DNA of 64,000 nucleotides from Gammaproteobacteria bacterium (GTDB lineage Bacteria; Pseudomonadota; Gammaproteobacteria; Enterobacterales; Kangiellaceae): NCBI GenBank assembly GCA_013373375.1, contig JABXHY010000009.1, positions 124,001 to 188,000 of the forward strand, read 5' to 3'. Shown piece by piece: positions 46,977 to 55,312 of this stretch (position 1 is its first letter; each line of letters starts with the position of its first letter). The notes under the pieces were generated by a model. It saw only the letters and a program-made list of their open reading frames with translations, ran no database searches and was not told where the DNA came from. The position numbers and the translations under genes were made by a program.

Positions 46977-47999
46977 TTATTTATCTAAAAAAGCCAACAC
47001 CCTTTGACGTATTAACTGTCGTTGTCTTTCCTTGTAAGCAGCATGCGATGCCAATCCTTGTCTGACATTGTCGTAACTAACTTTGTCCATAATTTGAATT
47101 TCAAATGGAAAAAAGAATCGCAACGATTGAGAGCTCTGTTCTATCTTAATTCTTTGTCGACAAGTAAACTGAATGCTGTGATACGCAATGCTAGAAAACG
47201 GATTATCAGAAGCAGCCGTGGCCAGTGACGGATATGGTTGTGACTCTATCGTTTGTTTAATTTGCTCAATCGAATGTCCTGCACGAGTTTGCATTTTTAA
47301 CCAATCAAGATCCAATAAGGTATTTCGGGTACGCGAAGGTTTTAAGTTTGCGTAAGCAATTAAGTAATGATTACGTAAATACGCTAACACATCCAGTACC
47401 TGAGCCTTACTTTTGGTAATAAAGCGAATACCGATCCAATCGAAGATGTCGGCCGAAACATTTTCCGCTTTATGCAATAACTTCATAGCGACTGAGCGAC
47501 GAGTCTTTTCTGGGCGCATTTCAAATTTCACTAACTCGACATCACCGAGTTCAACACCATTAGCCGTTTCTTTTATGTGCGGTTGAAATCGCTGTAGAAT
47601 TTGCTCTCGTATCGCTCGATGATAAACGTCGTTCAAATACGAATAGCTGTGCGCCAAAGTATGGATAACTTTGAGCAACCCACCACACCATTGGGCATGT
47701 TGGCGCAGTCTGGGTTGAGACGCATCGAGTAATAACTGACGAACATCCGAAATATCGAGAATCTTATCGGGGATCTTTTCGCTAGGTTTTAAAAGCTCTT
47801 CTTCAATTAAAAGCTGCGCTTCTTGTTTCAGGTCGAAGAGCTCGGAACGATCATTGGGATCGTCCATATCAAATCCATAGCTGTTTAAAAAATCATTTGC
47901 TTCATCAAAATCATCAATATGAATGCGCTTGATGTCGATAAAAGACCGACCTTCTAACGCAATTTTTATGGATGAGCTCCGCCATGGATTTACCTTCAT
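46977..47999 (-). CDS. TIGR04552-type protein with RelA/SpoT-like nucleotidyltransferase fold
   Basis: A 340-residue cytoplasmic protein. The second half shows the order seen in (p)ppGpp synthetase domains: KTRRSVAMKLLHK (basic helix), ADIFDWIGIRFI (in place of YDVRAVRI), AYHSIQFTC (in place of GYQSIHTT) and FPFEIQIMD (in place of VEIQIRT). The N-terminal 130 residues are helical and unassigned. Whether it makes an alarmone is not known. A divergent or degenerate nucleotide site is possible. It stands alone. Confidence 0.75.
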   Translation of the reverse strand: MKVNPWRSSSIKIALEGRSFIDIKRIHIDDFDEANDFLNSYGFDMDDPNDRSELFDLKQEAQLLIEEELLKPSEKIPDKILDISDVRQLLLDASQPRLRQHAQWCGGLLKVIHTLAHSYSYLNDVYHRAIREQILQRFQPHIKETANGVELGDVELVKFEMRPEKTRRSVAMKLLHKAENVSADIFDWIGIRFITKSKAQVLDVLAYLRNHYLIAYANLKPSRTRNTLLDLDWLKMQTRAGHSIEQIKQTIESQPYPSLATAASDNPFSSIAYHSIQFTCRQRIKIEQSSQSLRFFFPFEIQIMDKVSYDNVRQGLASHAAYKERQRQLIRQRVLAFLDK

Positions 48000-48124
48000 A
48001 CTTTTCCTCCTGTCACCCTAACACTATAGACTATGAACGCGAGTGCGGAAGGATAAGAGAAATATTTAGCTTAATTTTATTACCTCTCTATTTAACTCTT
48101 TACTAACTCAAGATTGACTCATTA

Positions 48125-49018
48125 TTATTTCAAATATTGCTTGAAAAATTCTAAGGTTCGTTGCCATGAGAGTTCCGCCATAGCTTCGTTGTAACGTGCA
48201 GTAGAATCGTTATGAAATCCGTGATTAGACTTTTCGTACATATGCATAACAAAAGGGACTTTAAGGCGTTTCAAGTTCGTTTCGTAATCAGGCCAGGTAG
48301 CGTTGACACGTTTATCGAGTTCAGCAAGTTGAATCATCAGGGGTGCTTTTATCTTCTCTTGCAAACTCTCATCCGCAGGCGTTCCGTAATAAGGTACACC
48401 TGCACTAAGCAAGTTTGGAACGGCACCTGCCAGCATGTTAGTGATGTAACCACCAAAGCAAAAACCAACGGCGCCCAATTTACCCGACGACAATTCATGC
48501 CCGTGCAAATATTCCGCCGCCGCAATAAAATCTTGTTCAATTTTAGCGCGCTCTAATGAGCGTTGCATTGTTCTTCCTTGATCGTCATTACCGGGATAAC
48601 CGCCCAGTGGATGAAGCGCATCGGGAGCAAAAGCAATAAACCCTTGTTTCGCTAATCGTCGAGCAACATCTTTGATATAAGGATTAAGACCACGATTTTC
48701 ATGAATCACCAAAACCACTGGAAATTCTTCTTTCTCAACGGTCGGCTTAACTAAATAGCCTCTACCTTCACCATGACCTTTTGGCGATGAGAAAGTCTGG
48801 TAAGTCGCCAAAATATCAGGATCATTAAAGGAAACTTGTTCCGCCTGCGCATAATTGGGTAACAAAGCGGAGCTAATCGTTGCTGCAGAAAGCCCAACCA
48901 CACCCAATGATGCAATGCGTTGTAAAAATGTTCGTCGATCAATTTGACCATGGGCGTATTCGTCGTACCAGTCAAACGCTTCTTGCGGGATGGGATGAGA
49001 TTCAGACGTTAGTGACAT
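48125..49018 (-). CDS. Tat-exported dienelactone hydrolase family protein
   Basis: A 297-residue alpha/beta hydrolase. The N-terminus carries a twin-arginine signal (DRRTFLQRIASLGVVGLSA, residues 27-45), so it is folded before export. The DLH triad is visible: cysteine nucleophile in GFCFGGYIT near residue 188, aspartate in LAELDKRVN near 237, histidine in KSNHGFHND near 268, with HENRGLNPYI near 106. It resembles the YghX/DLH group; the substrate is unknown. Confidence 0.92.
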   Translation of the reverse strand: MSLTSESHPIPQEAFDWYDEYAHGQIDRRTFLQRIASLGVVGLSAATISSALLPNYAQAEQVSFNDPDILATYQTFSSPKGHGEGRGYLVKPTVEKEEFPVVLVIHENRGLNPYIKDVARRLAKQGFIAFAPDALHPLGGYPGNDDQGRTMQRSLERAKIEQDFIAAAEYLHGHELSSGKLGAVGFCFGGYITNMLAGAVPNLLSAGVPYYGTPADESLQEKIKAPLMIQLAELDKRVNATWPDYETNLKRLKVPFVMHMYEKSNHGFHNDSTARYNEAMAELSWQRTLEFFKQYLK

Positions 49019-49076
49019 AGCAGCAGCCTCGAGTGTGTTAGTATAATGACTTTTTACGAAGCAAAGTTTAGTTTAG

Positions 49077-49472
49077 ATGCTGCATATATTCCTGCACTTT
49101 TTGATTCCACTTTTGGTAAGTTTGATATTTAAAAAGAACTGGTGGAAAGCTTATCTTGTCATGATGTTAACCATGGCGGTCGACTTGGATCATTTATTGG
49201 CAACCCCTATTTACGATCCTAATCGCTGCAGCATTCATTTTCATCCGTTGCATAACTTATGGTTGCTGCCGATTTATTTTGCAGCCTGCTTTTGGAAGAA
49301 AACTCGATATATTGGATTTGGACTGATCATCCATATGGGATTGGACAGTATCGATTGCCAGGTAACCAATGGCGTTTGGTATCAAAATGCGGATATCATT
49401 ATCAATCAATATGCGCAATTACATCGATCGAAAAATCACCCTATTGGTTCAGATTTGCAAACTATGAGTTAA
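49077..49472 (+). CDS. DUF6122 membrane protein
   Basis: A 131-residue protein with about four membrane helices and conserved polar residues at the membrane face: MAVDLDHLLATP, DPNRCSIHFHPLH and IHMGLDSIDC. These match DUF6122, a relative of membrane metal-dependent hydrolases of the YdjM type. It is divergent from the hydrolase gene at 48125. Confidence 0.85.
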   Translation: MLHIFLHFLIPLLVSLIFKKNWWKAYLVMMLTMAVDLDHLLATPIYDPNRCSIHFHPLHNLWLLPIYFAACFWKKTRYIGFGLIIHMGLDSIDCQVTNGVWYQNADIIINQYAQLHRSKNHPIGSDLQTMS

Positions 49473-49497
49473 TATTGGCAGTTCCTAGACACACTCG

Positions 49498-50190
49498 CTA
49501 CTCGTACGCCTTATAATCTCGCGTGCTCACATAAGCCTGATTCAATTTTATAATATGAATTAATGATGCACTCTTATCGAACATAACTTTATCGAAAGGT
49601 GGCTTTTCCAATTGCTCAATTGGAGAGAGTTGAATTTCACTTTCGTTATTAACATACAAGTTAAACTTTTCACATTTTGATTCACATTGGAGAGGTCTTA
49701 ATACGATATTAATATTCGTTAGGTCTGATTTTTCATCATATTTAGAACGCCAACCAGATACAGATTCAACTAACCAACGACTTTGATTTGCTAAAGTAGA
49801 TTCAATTGAATATGGAAATGGAACTTCGATAGTTTCTGAAAGGTACTGCTCTTCGCTTTGCTCAACGTTTTTAAATACAGAACGAAAACAAGTATAAAGA
49901 CTATTGATCTTCTCCGGATTTATGTAGTAACTGCTTTCCTTTTTAAAGTCCAATTGTTTAACTAAAAATTTCTTTTCTAATAAATCAATTTGCGAATCAA
50001 AACTTTTCTGTATTAACATTGACTGAAGTGCCACAGGCTTTTCTAATAAAGGAGTGTTTGGCATAGCAGAGGTACTTTTAAGAATTTCACAATCAACAGA
50101 AGCTATCGAATTATTCATTCTGCCAGTGTGACCGCAAGCCATTATTGTAAAAGTAATCAACAGAGAGAATAAGAAAATTATCTTTTTCAT
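49498..50190 (-). CDS. Hypothetical lipoprotein
   Basis: A 230-residue putative lipoprotein (signal and lipobox TIMAC, Cys19), then a soluble domain of mixed charge with LPLEKPVALQSMLIQK-like helices and two short cysteine-bearing segments (ECSKCEKF-like near RPLQCESKCEKFNLY). Unknown family. It is convergent with the DUF6122 gene and begins the accessory stretch of minus-strand small genes. Confidence 0.75.
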   Translation of the reverse strand: MKKIIFLFSLLITFTIMACGHTGRMNNSIASVDCEILKSTSAMPNTPLLEKPVALQSMLIQKSFDSQIDLLEKKFLVKQLDFKKESSYYINPEKINSLYTCFRSVFKNVEQSEEQYLSETIEVPFPYSIESTLANQSRWLVESVSGWRSKYDEKSDLTNINIVLRPLQCESKCEKFNLYVNNESEIQLSPIEQLEKPPFDKVMFDKSASLIHIIKLNQAYVSTRDYKAYE

Positions 50191-50446
50191 TTTATACTCA
50201 TTCCAGTTAAATTTTTAATAAGATAAATAGACCACATATTTTGTTTTATATCCAGCTTTAAAACAAAGGCATATCTCAAAGCCATATTCGCAATAATTAA
50301 ATAAACTTGCAGCTTATAACTTGCCACAATATTCTTATCACGTTATTGCTGAATTCTCCGTGATTATTGATGGGCGTCAAATGGAAGGGTATAAATAAAC
50401 AGCCTAAATTTTAGGCGATTTAGGATAAGCCAGTAATCCGTTTTAT
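50191..50446. other. Intergenic region
   Basis: 256 bases without a gene. It holds a weak 15-base hairpin (GCCTA / TAGGC at 50402-50416), 31 bases after the stop of the next gene, and an imperfect ATAAC...GTTAT pair (50310-50351), too short to call an attC. Confidence 0.4.
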
Positions 50447-50821
50447 TTAGTTCACATCAACGCTATCGGCAATGCCAATAATCGCTCCAAGAATAACAAA
50501 AGGCAGTAACAGAATTCCACCAATAACCGCGAAAGTTGTTTTGGTACCATCGACCGACTCGACTTCGATTTTTTCAATGGTTTTAATATCGACAGTGATC
50601 GATTGAAGAGGATCTCTGGTTAGTGCTCCAAGTATTGTTTCATCAGACATTTTCACAACCGTCATATCAATAATTTCGCCTGACGACTTATAAATGATAA
50701 CTCGGTCTTTAAACTCAACCGACTCCCTTATGTGATGAGACTCAACGGCTTGCATGCTCATACAGCCAACAAGAGAGATACAACACCAATATATGGTTAA
50801 GATTCTAACAGTACTTTTCAT
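50447..50821 (-). CDS. Hypothetical lipoprotein with C-terminal membrane segment
   Basis: A 124-residue protein: lipobox SLVGC (Cys20), a beta-rich middle (KDRVIIYKSSGEIIDMTVVKM, AGALTRDPLQSI-like) and a hydrophobic glycine-rich end (VIGGILLLPFVILGAIIG). Unknown. It is preceded by a degenerate tandem repeat region (50822-50935). Confidence 0.72.
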   Translation of the reverse strand: MKSTVRILTIYWCCISLVGCMSMQAVESHHIRESVEFKDRVIIYKSSGEIIDMTVVKMSDETILGALTRDPLQSITVDIKTIEKIEVESVDGTKTTFAVIGGILLLPFVILGAIIGIADSVDVN

Positions 50822-50935
50822 TGGGTATTTTTAATTGAGTACTTTTAATTGAGCCAATTTCACAAAGCCTTTTTCATAAAGCTTTTTTAACAATGCCTTT
50901 TTTATAAAGCATTTCTCATAAAATTTGGGCCAACT
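50822..50935. repeat. Degenerate short tandem repeats
   Basis: TTTTAATTGAG occurs twice in a row, then a run of variants of ATAAAGCATTTTT (four or five copies with changes). This looks like slippage-type duplication in the leader of the 124-residue lipoprotein gene. Confidence 0.55.
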
Positions 50936-50991
50936 CCATTATCTCAATATAGAGTATATTTGCGCTTTGGTTCAAGTGGCTTTTTATTTAA

Positions 50992-51037
50992 CCATAACAC
51001 TAGGAGAATTAAGCTATAAAAACCATTATTGTTATGC
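50992..51037 (-). other. Possible degenerate attC
   Basis: CATAACA and TGTTATG form a perfect 7-bp pair around 31 bases, just after the GNAT gene stop. GCATAAC matches the R'' box found in other sites here. The inner arms are poor, so this is weak. Confidence 0.3.
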
Positions 51038-51062
51038 AAAACATTATTCTCGATTAAGCTCT

Positions 51063-51518
51063 CTAGAGTCTAATCGTGTAGAACTTACTATAAGGATCTA
51101 ACGTGTAATCAGCAAAAGGTCCGCACTCAACAAAGCCATACTTCATATACAGTTTAATTGCTGGTTTAAAAGCTTCGTGACTGCCTGTTTCTAGACTAAG
51201 AGATTCATAACCTCGCGCACGAGCTGCTTGAATTATAGTGTCGAGTAATTTCGCGGCCACACCTCGACGCAAAAAGTTATCGTCTGTTTTCATCGATTTT
51301 ATTTCACCCGACATTGGTGACAGTTCTTTTAATGCGCCGCAGCCCGCTAACTCGGCATCAATATAAGCAGACCAAAAAGTGACTTTAGGATCTTTTAACT
51401 TTTCTTCATCAAGTGCATGAATACTTTCTGGAGAAGAGTACTCATACATTTTTTGAAAGTGCTTATTCAACAGCTGTGCGACTTTATTGTCTGATAAATC
51501 GTCGACACTGATCTTCAT
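51063..51518 (-). CDS. GNAT family N-acetyltransferase
   Basis: A 151-residue acetyltransferase. The acetyl-CoA loop appears as RRGVAAKLLDTII near residue 76 and the last strand as LYMKYGFVECGPF near residue 125. The opening ISVDDLSDNKVAQLL fits small GNATs acting on amines or metabolites; the substrate is unknown. It sits among unrelated small genes of the same orientation. Confidence 0.88.
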   Translation of the reverse strand: MKISVDDLSDNKVAQLLNKHFQKMYEYSSPESIHALDEEKLKDPKVTFWSAYIDAELAGCGALKELSPMSGEIKSMKTDDNFLRRGVAAKLLDTIIQAARARGYESLSLETGSHEAFKPAIKLYMKYGFVECGPFADYTLDPYSKFYTIRL

Positions 51519-51596
51519 AGTTCATCAAATCCCAAGTATTGAAAGTCTTGAAAATATTGAAAGTTTATAAAGCCGATTTCATTTAATGGAGGAGTA

Positions 51597-51938
51597 CTAC
51601 AAGTTTATCGCCCCAACTATCAATATAAATAAACACGTCATAAGACACAGCATACTTAACCCAAGCGCTATCTTAAGATGAAGTGATGCTTGCTCTAGCA
51701 TTATTTTTTGTTCCGTATTTTCATTAGCCAGATTATTCTTTTTAAGAAGTTTTCGAAACATCTCCGCATGACTCATGAATGAGAAGTTAAACGTTGGCTG
51801 ATACCCAAGTATCGTCAAGTTGTGTTGTTTGCTAAATTCGACGCATTTTTTAAATTTCTTATGATAAGAAAAGTAAAACAAGCAACTGGCTATCATAAAA
51901 AAACAGACAACTAAGTAAACCATCGATAATACAGTCAT
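51597..51938 (-). CDS. Hypothetical two-helix membrane protein
   Basis: A 113-residue protein with an N-terminal helix (about 3-25) and a C-terminal helix (about 90-111) separated by a basic cytoplasmic loop containing EMFRKLLKKNNLANENTEQK. Unknown family. It is spaced 78 bases from the GNAT gene and 76 from the next small gene; not clearly an operon. Confidence 0.65.
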   Translation of the reverse strand: MTVLSMVYLVVCFFMIASCLFYFSYHKKFKKCVEFSKQHNLTILGYQPTFNFSFMSHAEMFRKLLKKNNLANENTEQKIMLEQASLHLKIALGLSMLCLMTCLFILIVGAINL

Positions 51939-52014
51939 ATAAATTCCTTAGAATATTCAACATAGATAAAACGGAAACATCACAACCTTTAACGACTGAA
52001 AAGTCGATTTGATT

Positions 52015-52203
52015 CTATTGGTTGGGTTTATAGGACATTCGATAGGCCAAATAGCCAAACCAACTAAAAAATATGCATAAAAAGAAGCCGACTGTTTTAC
52101 TCCATCGCCGGTCCATTTTTGTGAGCAAGACTAATATTGCAGGAATGAAATACAAAACAACCATTAACCAAAATGAAAAATAGCCAGTAGTGGAAGCGTC
52201 CAT
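52015..52203 (-). CDS. Small two-helix membrane protein
   Basis: A 62-residue protein: STTGYFSFWLMVVLYFIPAI, a basic turn KMDRRWSKT, and a second helix VGFFLCIFFSWFGYLAYRM. The motif of a helical hairpin with an FFSWxG element resembles superinfection-immunity/T4 Imm-like small membrane proteins, but that is only a resemblance. AGATATTT precedes the start; no strong ribosome site. Confidence 0.6.
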   Translation of the reverse strand: MDASTTGYFSFWLMVVLYFIPAILVLLTKMDRRWSKTVGFFLCIFFSWFGYLAYRMSYKPNQ

Positions 52204-52324
52204 AAAATATCTCCATATTCAATTTTATAAGCCTCAAAGCCAACTTCAGTGTCCTGAATGGATGTTGACACTTTCAATTATTAACTGCATACAATTACTT
52301 TAAGGCTTTAAAATTTAGAACTCC

Positions 52325-52390
52325 AGACCTAATATTACCACTTTCGTCCGTCTTCAGAATTAACCTTTGTTTGTCACTTTGCTTAGGTCT
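52325..52390. repeat. Inverted repeat of 8 bp in an empty stretch
   Basis: AGACCTAA (52325-52332) pairs with TTAGGTCT (52383-52390). Both are followed by TAATAT-like bases. It lies within a 248-base gap (52204-52451) that otherwise shows nothing. It might be a remnant recombination site. Confidence 0.4.
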
Positions 52391-52451
52391 AATATCCATC
52401 TTTAAGCTGTATTAGGTCGTTCTCGGTTCAGTTTGAATCTGACATTTTTGA

Positions 52452-52601
52452 TTACTTCTTTGCATTACTTCTTTCGGCTTTATCCGATCGCTTTTTCTTT
52501 TTTCGCTCGTTTTTCTCAGTGATGATTTTAATTGCTTCTTCTTTGGTTAAATGGGGGTGTTTAGCTAGGAGCTCTTCGACCCTTTGTTCAAACTTGGCCA
52601 T
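52452..52601 (-). CDS. Small basic protein of 49 residues
   Basis: Reads MAKFEQRVEELLAKHPHLT and continues KEEAIKIITEKNERKKKKR to a TAA. An AGAGG lies 7 bases before the ATG. An amphipathic start, helix-turn and lysine/arginine-rich tail suggest a small nucleic-acid-binding protein, but this is inference. The gene is well formed and too short for most gene finders. Confidence 0.65.
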   Translation of the reverse strand: MAKFEQRVEELLAKHPHLTKEEAIKIITEKNERKKKKRSDKAERSNAKK

Positions 52602-52748
52602 GGTTAAACCTCTTAAATGGTTCGTTCAAATAGAATGAGGCTATTTTATCCCCGAATTGGGAAGGCTCATAATAATTTGTGCATTTAAGGCAAATTATTC
52701 TTTTCCAGACAAAAGATTAGGTCACCGGTAATTGTGACTGCGCTCAGC

Positions 52749-53162
52749 CTATTTGGGCACCTTCCACTGGAATGGCTTTTTAGGAGTTGATTGTCCAGAA
52801 GGTTTATTGTGAACAGTTTTTTTATTAGCAGAGTCTATTCCAGTAGAATCATTATTATTAGAATCTTTGTCAGTAGCCATTGTTTTAGACGCCGTCTGTT
52901 TCTTAGGCGCAGCTCGCTTCCGCTCTGACTTTTTCGCAGTTCTTTTTTCAAAAGTCGACAGGTAAAGTTGTTCAACTTTATCTCTGGCCCATTGAGTCTT
53001 GCGCAGAAATTTGAGTGAGGATTTAACGCTCGGGTCGCTTTTAAAGCAATTGATATTCACTCGCTGGGCTAATCCTTCCCAACCGTAGTGTTCTTGCAGC
53101 TTAGCTACTACCCTTTCTAACGTTATTCCATGCAGTGGATTATTAGTTTGTTTGTCAGTCAT
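52749..53162 (-). CDS. VF530-family DNA-binding protein with long basic tail
   Basis: A 137-residue protein. Residues 7-72 match VF530 (DUF2132): [39 protein letters not shown]. The rest (75-137) is a low-complexity tail rich in K, R, S and T ([17 protein letters not shown]) that normal VF530 proteins (about 75 residues) lack. Such tails often raise DNA or RNA affinity. It is next to the boundary of the cassette array. Confidence 0.85.
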   Translation of the reverse strand: MTDKQTNNPLHGITLERVVAKLQEHYGWEGLAQRVNINCFKSDPSVKSSLKFLRKTQWARDKVEQLYLSTFEKRTAKKSERKRAAPKKQTASKTMATDKDSNNNDSTGIDSANKKTVHNKPSGQSTPKKPFQWKVPK

Positions 53163-53188
53163 ATTAGAGTAGTCTTCGACCTTGTTTG

Positions 53189-53671
53189 TTAATCAATTTT
53201 ACCGGATTGAAAAGCTTTAAATTTCGACGCAAAGTAAACATAGTAAATCAATTGCGCTACTCCGATAAAAATGACTTGATATAAGCTTGTCACACTAAGC
53301 TCAGCCATTTCATCATAGTTAGGGTCAAGAGAAGCCTCTAAGAAACCGATTAATATAGAAAGAGGAAGAAATACTGCCACAAATCGGATAGTTATGGGTA
53401 AACCTATTGTAAAAAATCTTAAGATAAAATCCTTTCCATCGACTCCTTCATTCGCTTTGAAACAAAATATCAGTCCAAATATCGTTATAACAAGCATTAC
53501 TGCCGTAGATATAGTGTCCATTGACGTATACTTCAAACCAATTGATAACGAAGGGTCGGAGCCAACGACAGATAAAACAGAAAACGCTAGAGCGTATTTA
53601 AATTGTTCCTTTTGACTCACATTATTATTTTTAAGATCTTGAATCAGTGAATTAGTATTCCAGATATACAT
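53189..53671 (-). CDS. Hypothetical four-helix membrane protein
   Basis: A 160-residue protein with hydrophobic segments at about 27-44, 55-72, 88-112 and 130-150. The charged N-terminus is [20 protein letters not shown]. The layout resembles Yip1-like small membrane proteins but no family is clear. A GTTAATC at 53188 overlaps its stop, like the R'' boxes of the cassette array, so it may be the last, truncated cassette. Confidence 0.7.
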   Translation of the reverse strand: MYIWNTNSLIQDLKNNNVSQKEQFKYALAFSVLSVVGSDPSLSIGLKYTSMDTISTAVMLVITIFGLIFCFKANEGVDGKDFILRFFTIGLPITIRFVAVFLPLSILIGFLEASLDPNYDEMAELSVTSLYQVIFIGVAQLIYYVYFASKFKAFQSGKID

Positions 53672-53688
53672 TCTTATTCCTTATTTTT

Positions 53689-53772
53689 GCTTAACACTGC
53701 CCAAAAAGGCGAGAGAGCCCTGCCCAAATTTTTTGCGGGCGATTTTTAATGTGCTTGATATATGAGTTAGCT
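53689..53772 (-). other. attC site after the VOC cassette
   Basis: On the minus strand R'' is AGCTAAC (overlapping the stop of the gene at 53767) and R' is GTTAAGC, a full GTTRRRY match. The inner arms GCCC...AAAAA and TTTTTTGCGGGC pair with extra bases on one side, as in attC. Length 84. Confidence 0.75.
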
Positions 53773-54081
53773 TTCATACTGCATTAGCTCTACGGGTGCG
53801 CCATTTACTTCTACGAACGCAACAATCAAACCCTCGCTTGGAGAATTTGGGTGGATAATTACTTTTTTCCCTTTTAGCTCTTCTTCTAGATTCTCTACTA
53901 CAAAAGCAACATGAGGTACAGTTTTCACCAATTCAGGATAAGGTGCATCATCCCAGTATCGTTGCCATTGAATACCATAGGGGTTGCTCTCATGATCGGA
54001 TACGGTCATTTTTAAATGAGGAAGATCAATTTCACCCTCGAACCGTTTCTTGGTTGGTATTCCTATATGATTAAATTTCAT
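53767..54081 (-). CDS. VOC/glyoxalase-like cassette protein
   Basis: A 104-residue protein of vicinal-oxygen-chelate type: MKFNHIGIPTKKRF opening, PHVAFVVENLEEELKGKK in the middle and EGLIVAFVEVNGAPVELMQ at the end. There are candidate metal ligands (His in FNHIG and PHVAF, Glu in PVELM). The reaction is unknown. The start at 54081 has GAGAG seven bases before it; a longer reading from 54162 would run through the attC of the next cassette. Confidence 0.8.
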   Translation of the reverse strand: MKFNHIGIPTKKRFEGEIDLPHLKMTVSDHESNPYGIQWQRYWDDAPYPELVKTVPHVAFVVENLEEELKGKKVIIHPNSPSEGLIVAFVEVNGAPVELMQYES

Positions 54082-54104
54082 TAAGTTTCTCTCATGAACG
54101 AAAC

Positions 54105-54203
54105 ATATAACGCCAAAATGACGAGCTAAAAATGCTTGATTAAATTTGGGACTTAGGAGCAAAAACCAAGCGTTTTTTGTTCCTTTGGATTTACCTCATT
54201 ATG
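54105..54203 (-). other. attC site after the NTF2-like cassette
   Basis: The core arms AAAAATGCTTG (54128-54138) and CAAGCGTTTTT (54167-54177) pair with one G-T. R' is GTTATAT (minus strand, 54111-54105) and R'' is degenerate (CATAATG). About 99 bases. Confidence 0.65.
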
Positions 54204-54210
54204 TGCCGCT

Positions 54211-54642
54211 TTATTTTTCTGCCGAAAAATAGTAAACGCGTTTTATCAGGCCACCTGAAAACTCATATACAGAAATAGCCCTTTGTGATCTGGCTCCACT
54301 TTTTCCTTGCCAACTAGCAACCTCTACGGCACTTACTCTGCTCGCGGTAGAAACCATCTCAGAAAGTTCTGACCGACATGTTGGACATGATTTAAAGTAA
54401 GCATTCATGCTGTCAACTAAATTAGTCTTTCCTTTAGCGTCAACAGAGATTTCATTACTTACGATACTTAACCATTCAATATCATCAGCGACAAGGCTTG
54501 CCATAGCATCACTATCTTGTGCATTAAAGGCTGCAACGAACTTCTCGACTGTATTTACGTGAATTTGCTTTTGCTCTGTGGATTGAACGTAAGGCGTCAA
54601 TATCAGTAAAAGCACAAATCCTAATATTTTAAAACTACACAT
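54211..54642 (-). CDS. Exported NTF2-like (SnoaL-type) protein
   Basis: A 143-residue protein with a signal peptide (about 1-22, VLLLILTPYVQS) and an NTF2-like body: VEKFVAAFNAQDSDAMASLVADDIEWL, split here, then AVEVASWQGKSG and a final VYEFSGGLIKRVYYF. A pair of cysteines (SCPTCRS) could form a disulfide. Such proteins bind small ligands or act as isomerases. The function here is unknown. Confidence 0.8.
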   Translation of the reverse strand: MCSFKILGFVLLLILTPYVQSTEQKQIHVNTVEKFVAAFNAQDSDAMASLVADDIEWLSIVSNEISVDAKGKTNLVDSMNAYFKSCPTCRSELSEMVSTASRVSAVEVASWQGKSGARSQRAISVYEFSGGLIKRVYYFSAEK

Positions 54643-54657
54643 AAGTCATCCTATGGC

Positions 54658-54762
54658 ATATAACGCCTGAATAATGAGCGAAAACAGTTTGTCAGTTTTA
54701 TAGCGCCGTTTGCAATTAAAAATGACAAACTAGTTTTTATCAATTTAATTCTCTTGTTAGTT
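54658..54762 (-). other. attC site after the second GNAT cassette
   Basis: R'' AACTAAC overlaps the stop at 54757 and R' is GTTATAT. Inner arms AACAGTTTGTCA (54683-54694) and TGACAAACTAGTT (54723-54735) pair fully except one extra T, the extrahelical-base pattern typical of attC. Length 105. Confidence 0.8.
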
Positions 54763-55227
54763 GCAGAATACACATATCATTTGCACGGAGTCCAAAACCA
54801 CGCCATTTTGAGTTGTGAATTCACTAACACCTTGCTGTTTAAAACCATTGCGCTGGTAAAAATTAACAGCATTTAAAGAAGCATCAAGTTTTAAATGTTG
54901 TAACCCAGCTTCTTTTGCTCTGCAAAATAGAAAGTTAAGCATTTCTTGGCCTATGCCCTTACCAGCATAATCTGGTAAAACAAATATAGAATTTAATTTT
55001 GAGTTTTCAGTATTTAGCTCAGCAAAACATACCACTTTTCCGTTGCTAATTTTTACAAATTGGTCATTTCCTTTAGCTGCGCTTTCGACAAAACGCTCAG
55101 CCCAAGGCTGACCAACCCAATCTAATACTTTTGACTCTTCATAATTTCTAATGCAGAGAGCCTTAGCTGATTCTCTAAATACTAAGTCCATTTCTTCATA
55201 ATCTGAATTTTCTGCTCTTCGAATCAT
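54757..55227 (-). CDS. GNAT family N-acetyltransferase (cassette)
   Basis: A 156-residue acetyltransferase: MIRRAENSDYEEMDLVF opening, the acetyl-CoA loop LPDYAGKGIGQEMLNFLF near residue 85, LKLDASLNAVNFYQRNGF near residue 115. The substrate is unknown; drug acetylation cannot be judged from sequence. One of two GNATs in the region, not closely similar to the other. Confidence 0.88.
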   Translation of the reverse strand: MIRRAENSDYEEMDLVFRESAKALCIRNYEESKVLDWVGQPWAERFVESAAKGNDQFVKISNGKVVCFAELNTENSKLNSIFVLPDYAGKGIGQEMLNFLFCRAKEAGLQHLKLDASLNAVNFYQRNGFKQQGVSEFTTQNGVVLDSVQMICVFCN

Positions 55228-55249
55228 TATTCTAAACCTCCTTTAAAGC

Positions 55250-55310
55250 ACCTAACGCAAAATTGAAACGCGTGTTTTCACCGCGTCGTTTTTGCTATGC
55301 CTTGTTAAAT
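55250..55310 (-). other. attC site with perfect core boxes
   Basis: R'' ATTTAAC (55310-55304) and R' GTTAGGT (55256-55250) both fit the consensus exactly. The arms GCAAAA..ACGCG and CGCGTCGTTTTTGC pair imperfectly. At 61 bases it is the cleanest site in the array. Confidence 0.85.
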
Positions 55311-55312
55311 AC

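Noticed and set aside
50310-50351. Further attC after the 124-residue lipoprotein gene
   Set aside because: Outer ATAAC/GTTAT bases pair, but there are no inner arms and the length is below the normal range.
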